A stretch of DNA of 9,980 nucleotides from a bacterium BMS3Bbin07 (GTDB lineage Bacteria; Nitrospirota; Thermodesulfovibrionia; Thermodesulfovibrionales; JdFR-85), in assembly GCA_002898135.1 (NCBI GenBank), contig BDTQ01000188.1:1-9980 (forward strand). The letters run 5' to 3'. Shown in pieces: positions 6,279 to 9,980 of the stretch (position 1 is the stretch's first letter; every line of letters starts with the position of its first letter). The notes under the pieces were generated by a model. The model worked only from the letters and a program-made list of their open reading frames with translations, was not told the origin of the DNA and did not search any database. The translations under genes and the position numbers were made by a program.

Positions 6279-8024
6279 TCAATCTATGGTACCTGATATA
6301 ACTATAGGATATTTAACACCCTCCCACTCAACCTCAACGACAACCCTGACATTCTCAGGTGGATCTGTATCATCGGCCTTACTGTCTGAGAGGGTAAAGC
6401 TGAACATTATTGGGAATGATGAAAGTCCATCGGCTACAGGAGTCGGCGGATAAGCACTCAGTTTCCCGCCGTCTGCGCTGACGCTTATGGTCGTACCCGG
6501 AGAAGGCGTGTTCAGATTCGTATCAGCAATTATGACAGTGAAATCCTGCGAGCCTTCATTCGGCACACCTGCATCAAGTATAGTAAACGACGAAGGAGTC
6601 ACTGCAAAGTTCACAGGTTGTCCTGTGAACATAAGGGTTATTGTCATATACAGCATCTTGCTGTCTTCCCTGCCGCTACATGAAGACGATGCAGGGTTTG
6701 GGCCGTCCCAGCAGCCGTTGGGACCGTCATACTGACCATTGTTGTTTGCATCTATGTACTCCTCAAGCGGATCACCGCTGGTTTCGTCATCCCTGACACC
6801 ATTGTCATTCAGGTCCATAAAAGGCTCTCCGAGGTCATCGAAATCTTCTCCAAGATCATAAATGCCGTTAGCATTAGCATCCACAAAACTCTCTTCACCC
6901 ATGACCGTTGCAAGAACAGTGACCCATCCGTCACGGGGATTGTTTGATGTGCTTATATTCCAAGTAGTAAGCACAGTACCCTGGAGCGTGGTCTCAGCGG
7001 GAGTTGCTTCCACATCCGCCGGCATCGGGTTCTGGGTCCTGAAGATTACCGAGCCGGCTCCTGTGGAGTCAACGTTTACACTTCTGTCTATTGCCCCTGC
7101 CTCTGCATAGAAGGAAATCGATGTCCCTTCAAGTATATTATAGTTTCCAAACCTGTCTGCTATAAAGGCGGAAATGTTCGCCTGCCTGTTTACGTAGGCT
7201 AAGCCGGGAAGATTAAAGACATCCGTTGCAAGGGTAAAGCTTCTGGAAGTTGGAACCCCGCCGCCTATGGATATTGGAAAAGACGATGTTGCCAACGAAG
7301 TCGTATCATTGACATCTACAGAGGCCACAATCGTAACAGGTCCTGCCACTGTACCACTGTGCAGGATGGTGACTGCCTCGCCATTTACAGTAGAGGTAGA
7401 TAATGGATCCAGAGTCTCACCACCACCGGGTCCCTTCATGGCAAATCTTACAGATGTGCCGTCAGTAACAGTATTGCCGTTTACATCCTTTACAAGGAAT
7501 GTTATGGTTGAGGTCTCTGTCTGACCTGAACCCTTCAAGCCAATAACCTGCGGTGATGCTGAGGAAAATTCTATGCTGCCGGCATCAGCACCCTGGATGG
7601 TAACCGTTACCGTATCGCTCACACCACCTGCTGTTGCAGTTATAGTAACCGTACCCGAAGTCGTACTATTTGCCGTAAAGGTCGCCTTTGCAACCCCGTC
7701 AACTGTGGTTGCCTGAGAGGGGATAGCACCAAGACTTGATGGGTCAAGTGAAAAAGTTACAACCGTACCATCAGGAACATTGTTGCTGCTGTCGTCAAGA
7801 ACTGCGGCCTCTATGCTCGATAGCCCCCCAACAATTACTGCTGTCGGGTATGCTGTGACTGATACTGTACCAACTACTACAGTTGTACCCGTTCCGGTAT
7901 CAGTACCCGTCCCGGACGAACTGGGAGGCAGATTGCTACTTTTAGAACCACATGCGGATAAGGCCACAACCAGTAAAAACAGGAATAAATTAACAGCTAA
8001 CCTGCCAGGCATATTCTTGCGCAT
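6279..8024 (-). CDS. Large Ig-like domain lipoprotein with EF-hand-like loops
   Basis: A 581-residue predicted lipoprotein of no named family. A charged N-terminus and hydrophobic segment (11-22) end in the lipobox LSAC with C25 as the lipidation site. A Ser/Gly/Thr-rich linker (26-51) follows. Residues 52-144 look like a bacterial Ig-like (Big_1, invasin/intimin type) domain, with GTVVTFSL and a GVAKATFTA strand. Residues 150-255 and 260-375 look like further, more divergent Ig-like units, and 470-581 like a last beta domain. Between them, 380-436 carries three Asp/Asn-rich loops: DANANGIYDLGE, DLNDNGVRDD and DANNNGQYDG. After these come C438 and C449, which could pair. ATG at 8022-8024 is preceded by AGGAGG (8034-8039) 9 nt upstream. 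The in-frame GTG at 8043-8045 is upstream of that site and is rejected. It lies 20 nt after the smaller lipoprotein gene, and a strong terminator follows. The exact domain count is inferred. Confidence 0.88.
   Translation of the reverse strand: MRKNMPGRLAVNLFLFLLVVALSACGSKSSNLPPSSSGTGTDTGTGTTVVVGTVSVTAYPTAVIVGGLSSIEAAVLDDSSNNVPDGTVVTFSLDPSSLGAIPSQATTVDGVAKATFTANSTTSGTVTITATAGGVSDTVTVTIQGADAGSIEFSSASPQVIGLKGSGQTETSTITFLVKDVNGNTVTDGTSVRFAMKGPGGGETLDPLSTSTVNGEAVTILHSGTVAGPVTIVASVDVNDTTSLATSSFPISIGGGVPTSRSFTLATDVFNLPGLAYVNRQANISAFIADRFGNYNILEGTSISFYAEAGAIDRSVNVDSTGAGSVIFRTQNPMPADVEATPAETTLQGTVLTTWNISTSNNPRDGWVTVLATVMGEESFVDANANGIYDLGEDFDDLGEPFMDLNDNGVRDDETSGDPLEEYIDANNNGQYDGPNGCWDGPNPASSSCSGREDSKMLYMTITLMFTGQPVNFAVTPSSFTILDAGVPNEGSQDFTVIIADTNLNTPSPGTTISVSADGGKLSAYPPTPVADGLSSFPIMFSFTLSDSKADDTDPPENVRVVVEVEWEGVKYPIVISGTID
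6717..6890 (-). other. Three EF-hand-like calcium-binding loops within the large lipoprotein
   Basis: These codons (residues 379-436) encode three related units about 21-22 residues apart, starting at D382, D404 and D425. Each has the pattern DxNxNGxxD. The first is a full canonical 12-residue EF-hand loop: D382, N384, N386, G387, D390 and E393. The second and third lack the Glu at position 12. Such Asp/Asn loops without long flanking helices are known in dockerin-like and extracellular calcium-binding proteins. Calcium binding here is inferred. Confidence 0.75.
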
Positions 8025-8033
8025 TATAAAATC

Positions 8034-8039
8034 CCTCCT
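8034..8039 (-). promoter_or_regulatory. Ribosome binding site fixing the large lipoprotein start
   Basis: AGGAGG on the minus strand lies 9 nt before the ATG at 8022-8024. It falls after the alternative in-frame GTG (8043-8045), so it can serve only the ATG. It sits in the 20-nt gap after the preceding gene's stop. Confidence 0.85.
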
Positions 8040-8044
8040 AAGCA

Positions 8045-8506
8045 CTATGGTGTGGTCGCAGTCCCTGCTGTAACATCCAGGGTCGAAGCGGCAAAAGCGG
8101 CTCCCGACCTGACTTCAAGGTCTCCTGTATACTCATATCCACCGCCTGAGATGAAATCCAATCTGAATTTATAAGCGCCAAACTCATCTGTAGTGGCATC
8201 AAAGGGTGAATCCACAGGGGTATCGCCCTTATAGAGCTGCACGAGGTTGTAAGGACTGGGTGAGGCCCAGATGAAGGATATGGACAGCTTTACATCCCCT
8301 ACCGGGTTGCCGTCCTTGTCAACAACGGATACTGTATAATACTGAGTAGAAGTCTCCGTAGTTAGCAAACTGTTTTCTATATTTAACGATGAAGGGTTGA
8401 TGGTTATAGTTGAATCTGGCGGGGCACTTATATCACCGCATGACCATAAAAAGAGTATTGCTATTAAGGGTAGTACATATTTAAATTTAAAGTGCCGCAT
8501 CCTCAT
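8045..8506 (-). CDS. Small Ig-like lipoprotein
   Basis: A 153-residue predicted lipoprotein not matching a family I can name. Residues 1-22 form a short, basic, hydrophobic signal ending in the lipobox LWSC (C23). The mature part has one predicted beta-sandwich. It opens with STITINPSSLNIENS and continues with a TVSVVDKDGNPVGDVKLSISF strand pair, typical of bacterial Ig-like or invasin repeats. It ends with a Thr/Ala-rich tail. The chosen ATG (8504-8506) has AGGAGG (8511-8516) only 4 nt away. The in-frame ATG two codons later (8498-8500) has 10 nt, so either may be used. It begins 90 nt after pilQ and is followed 20 nt later by the large Ig-like lipoprotein gene, so the two are almost certainly co-transcribed. 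Function is unknown; a role near the pilus secretin is suggested only by position. Confidence 0.85.
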   Translation of the reverse strand: MRMRHFKFKYVLPLIAILFLWSCGDISAPPDSTITINPSSLNIENSLLTTETSTQYYTVSVVDKDGNPVGDVKLSISFIWASPSPYNLVQLYKGDTPVDSPFDATTDEFGAYKFRLDFISGGGYEYTGDLEVRSGAAFAASTLDVTAGTATTP

Positions 8507-8521
8507 ATCGCCTCCTTTATT

Positions 8522-8550
8522 ACTATATAGAACTGTTTTATGCTCTGCAA
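8522..8550 (-). promoter_or_regulatory. Possible promoter for the lipoprotein pair
   Basis: On the minus strand TTGCAG (8545-8550) and TATAGT (8522-8527) are 17 nt apart. The -10 is good (five of six), but the -35 matches at only three positions. The predicted transcription start would fall at the ribosome binding site, which is unusually close to the start codon. It is weak evidence for a separate promoter; read-through from pilQ is the simpler explanation. Confidence 0.22.
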
Positions 8551-8577
8551 TGAGCAGTATGATTGCATTTTATTGCA
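8546..8577. promoter_or_regulatory. TGCAAT direct and inverted sites, possible operator
   Basis: In the 90-nt gap after pilQ, ATTGCA occurs at 8562-8567 and 8572-8577, exactly 10 nt apart. The inverted copy TGCAAT is at 8546-8551. The spacing of one helical turn and the overlap with the possible -35 box would suit a repressor or activator site. The six-base unit is short and the region AT-rich, so chance is possible. Confidence 0.3.
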
Positions 8578-8596
8578 CACATTTATAAGTGAATCG

Positions 8597-9980
8597 TTAT
8601 TGCCCCGGGCTCTTCTTGATTATCCTCGGCGTTATAAATATCAGAAGCTCATTTGTCTGGGCCTCTTTTTTCTTGTTCTTGAATAGCCATCCAAAAAAAG
8701 GAATATCCTTGAGACTCGGCACACCTGACTCGGAATTATTGTTGACCGTCTTGTAGATCCCTCCGATTACAAGGGTCTCTCCATCCTTGATGATGACCTT
8801 CGTCTTGGCCTCTTTCTTGTCGGTACCCGGCACACCCTCAACAGAAGGGATTGTGGGGTCGAGTTCCTCTTTCTTTGCCTCAACATTCAGGATAACCGAG
8901 CCATCAGGCGTTATGTGCGGTTTCACCTTGAGCTCAAGTTTGACATCCTTGAATTCTGTAGAGACCGTACCCTCTGACGTAAGCTTTCTTACAGGTATAC
9001 TCTTGCCCTGGGATATGAATGCCTCCTGGTTATCAACTGTAATGATCCTTGGATTGGAAACAATCTTGAGTTGTCCGGTTGTCTCAAGGGCTGATAACTC
9101 AACATTCAGAGAAAGCGTCCTTGCTGCATTTAAGAACCCGAATGTAATCCCTGACCCGGAACCAGCACCTGCACCGGCAGCCGGAAAATCCACAACATAC
9201 GGGGTCAGGCCTCCAACGTTTGAAAGCCTGTTACTGGTGGTAGCGGCAAAACCCCACCTTACACCAAACTCCTGTGATACATTGGTATTTACCTCTACAA
9301 TCCTTGCCTCTATCATCACCTGTGGAGTGGCCTGGTCAAGGGTCCTGATGAGGATCTCCACTTCCGGCATATTGCTTGGAACATCCTTTATTATTAAAGA
9401 ACTTATCCGCTGGTCAACACTCACACTCCCCCTCTCCGAGAGAATCTTTCCCTGGTCTATCGCCGACTTCACATTGCTCACCTCGGCATAACTGATGGGG
9501 AAGACCTTTGTCACAAGGGGTTCTGCCTTCCTTGCAGCATCTTTTGCCTTGAGGGACTCTTCCCTCTCTTTGACGAGAACAGACAGGGGAGATATCCTTA
9601 TTATGTTGCCTTCTAAAACCATACCGAGATTATGGGTCTTCAGTATAAGGTCAAGCGCCTGATCCCAGGGAACATTTATGAGCTTTATCGTAATTTTCCC
9701 CGTAACCTGGGGATCAATAACTACATTATAACCGCTTACATCTGCAAGGAGTCTGAATATGGGTATAATATCTGCATCCTGAAAATCAAGAGATATCTTC
9801 CTGCCAGTATATTTGCCCACTACAGGTTCCCTGGCAGATTCTTTTAGCAGTCCTTCTCTTTTTACTACCTTCTTCGCTTCACCGGAATTAACTTCCTTAC
9901 TCATTTCTGCCACTGACTCTTCAAGAAGCTCAGGTGAACGGAGAGATATCTCTATCCTGTTGGCTATTGATACAACATCA
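8597..9980 (-). CDS. pilQ: Type IV pilus secretin PilQ (5' end outside window)
   Basis: The visible 460 residues are the C-terminal part of an outer-membrane secretin through which type IV pili pass. The frame is open to the window edge, so the GTG at 9911-9913 is internal rather than the start. The visible N-terminus (NRIEISL) could be the end of an AMIN domain. An STN/N0 domain (about 59-130) begins at YTGRKISLDFQDADI. An N1-type secretin_N domain covers about 157-215. The secretin barrel domain (217-457) includes QVMIEARIVEV, KIVSNPRI, VKPHITPDG, VPSLKDIPFFGWLF and ELLIFITPRII. A Gly/Ala-rich loop lies at 267-277. The VPSL-IPFFGWLF motif and the domain order are typical of PilQ; a general type II (GspD) secretin is less likely because GspD has more N-repeats. 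pilMNOP would be expected upstream but lie outside the window. Two lipoprotein genes follow. Confidence 0.93.
   Translation of the reverse strand, partial: DVVSIANRIEISLRSPELLEESVAEMSKEVNSGEAKKVVKREGLLKESAREPVVGKYTGRKISLDFQDADIIPIFRLLADVSGYNVVIDPQVTGKITIKLINVPWDQALDLILKTHNLGMVLEGNIIRISPLSVLVKEREESLKAKDAARKAEPLVTKVFPISYAEVSNVKSAIDQGKILSERGSVSVDQRISSLIIKDVPSNMPEVEILIRTLDQATPQVMIEARIVEVNTNVSQEFGVRWGFAATTSNRLSNVGGLTPYVVDFPAAGAGAGSGSGITFGFLNAARTLSLNVELSALETTGQLKIVSNPRIITVDNQEAFISQGKSIPVRKLTSEGTVSTEFKDVKLELKVKPHITPDGSVILNVEAKKEELDPTIPSVEGVPGTDKKEAKTKVIIKDGETLVIGGIYKTVNNNSESGVPSLKDIPFFGWLFKNKKKEAQTNELLIFITPRIIKKSPGQ

Noticed and set aside
8787..9491. A 234-codon open frame on the plus strand opposite pilQ.
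   Set aside because: It lies wholly antisense to a well-supported secretin gene and has no recognisable domain; it is a by-product of codon bias in pilQ.
9911..9913. GTG as the start of pilQ.
   Set aside because: The frame continues open to the window edge with PilQ-like sequence before it, and a PilQ beginning here would lack its signal peptide and N-terminal domains.

Overview
The window is chromosomal DNA of a Gram-negative (diderm) bacterium. It carries a type IV pilus secretin, a lipid A-type acyltransferase and two outer-membrane-type lipoproteins. Purine-rich ribosome binding sites, moderate base composition and gene content would fit a Nitrospirota or deltaproteobacteria-like lineage, but that placement is inference and weak. 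No phage, plasmid, CRISPR, rRNA or tRNA gene is visible.

Layout. (1) Positions 1-622, plus strand: the last 49 codons of a sensor histidine kinase, then a small secreted cysteine-containing protein with a possible PepSY-like tail. (2) Positions 674-5674, minus strand: a tight four-gene operon, read from high to low coordinates. It encodes a DEDDy RNase H-like exonuclease, a Xer tyrosine recombinase, a Lon-family (AAA_32/YcbZ-type) ATP-dependent protease and an LpxL/HtrB-like acyltransferase. Spacings are a 20-nt overlap, a 27-nt gap and an ATGA overlap. (3) Positions 5675-6278: a 604-nt gene-free region. It holds a repeat element with two hairpin-bearing inverted ends (5755-5918), an unassigned stretch, and a strong terminator with a 16-bp stem (6145-6186). 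(4) Positions 6279-9980, minus strand: the C-terminal 460 residues of PilQ, then two lipoproteins with Ig-like folds. The larger lipoprotein has three EF-hand-like calcium loops.

How the genes work together. PilQ is the outer-membrane channel for the type IV pilus. The two lipoproteins immediately downstream, on the same strand and before the terminator, may be periplasmic or surface accessories of that machine; this is inferred from position only. The four-gene operon mixes chromosome resolution, nucleic-acid processing, proteolysis and envelope lipid acylation. Its spacing implies co-expression but not a shared pathway.

Most of the window is ordinary core genome. The parts most worth a second look are the paired-hairpin repeat, the PilQ-linked lipoproteins with their calcium-loop insert, the direct/inverted TGCAAT sites upstream of them, and the small three-cysteine secreted protein. 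I found no convincing evidence for an entirely new defence or mobile system.
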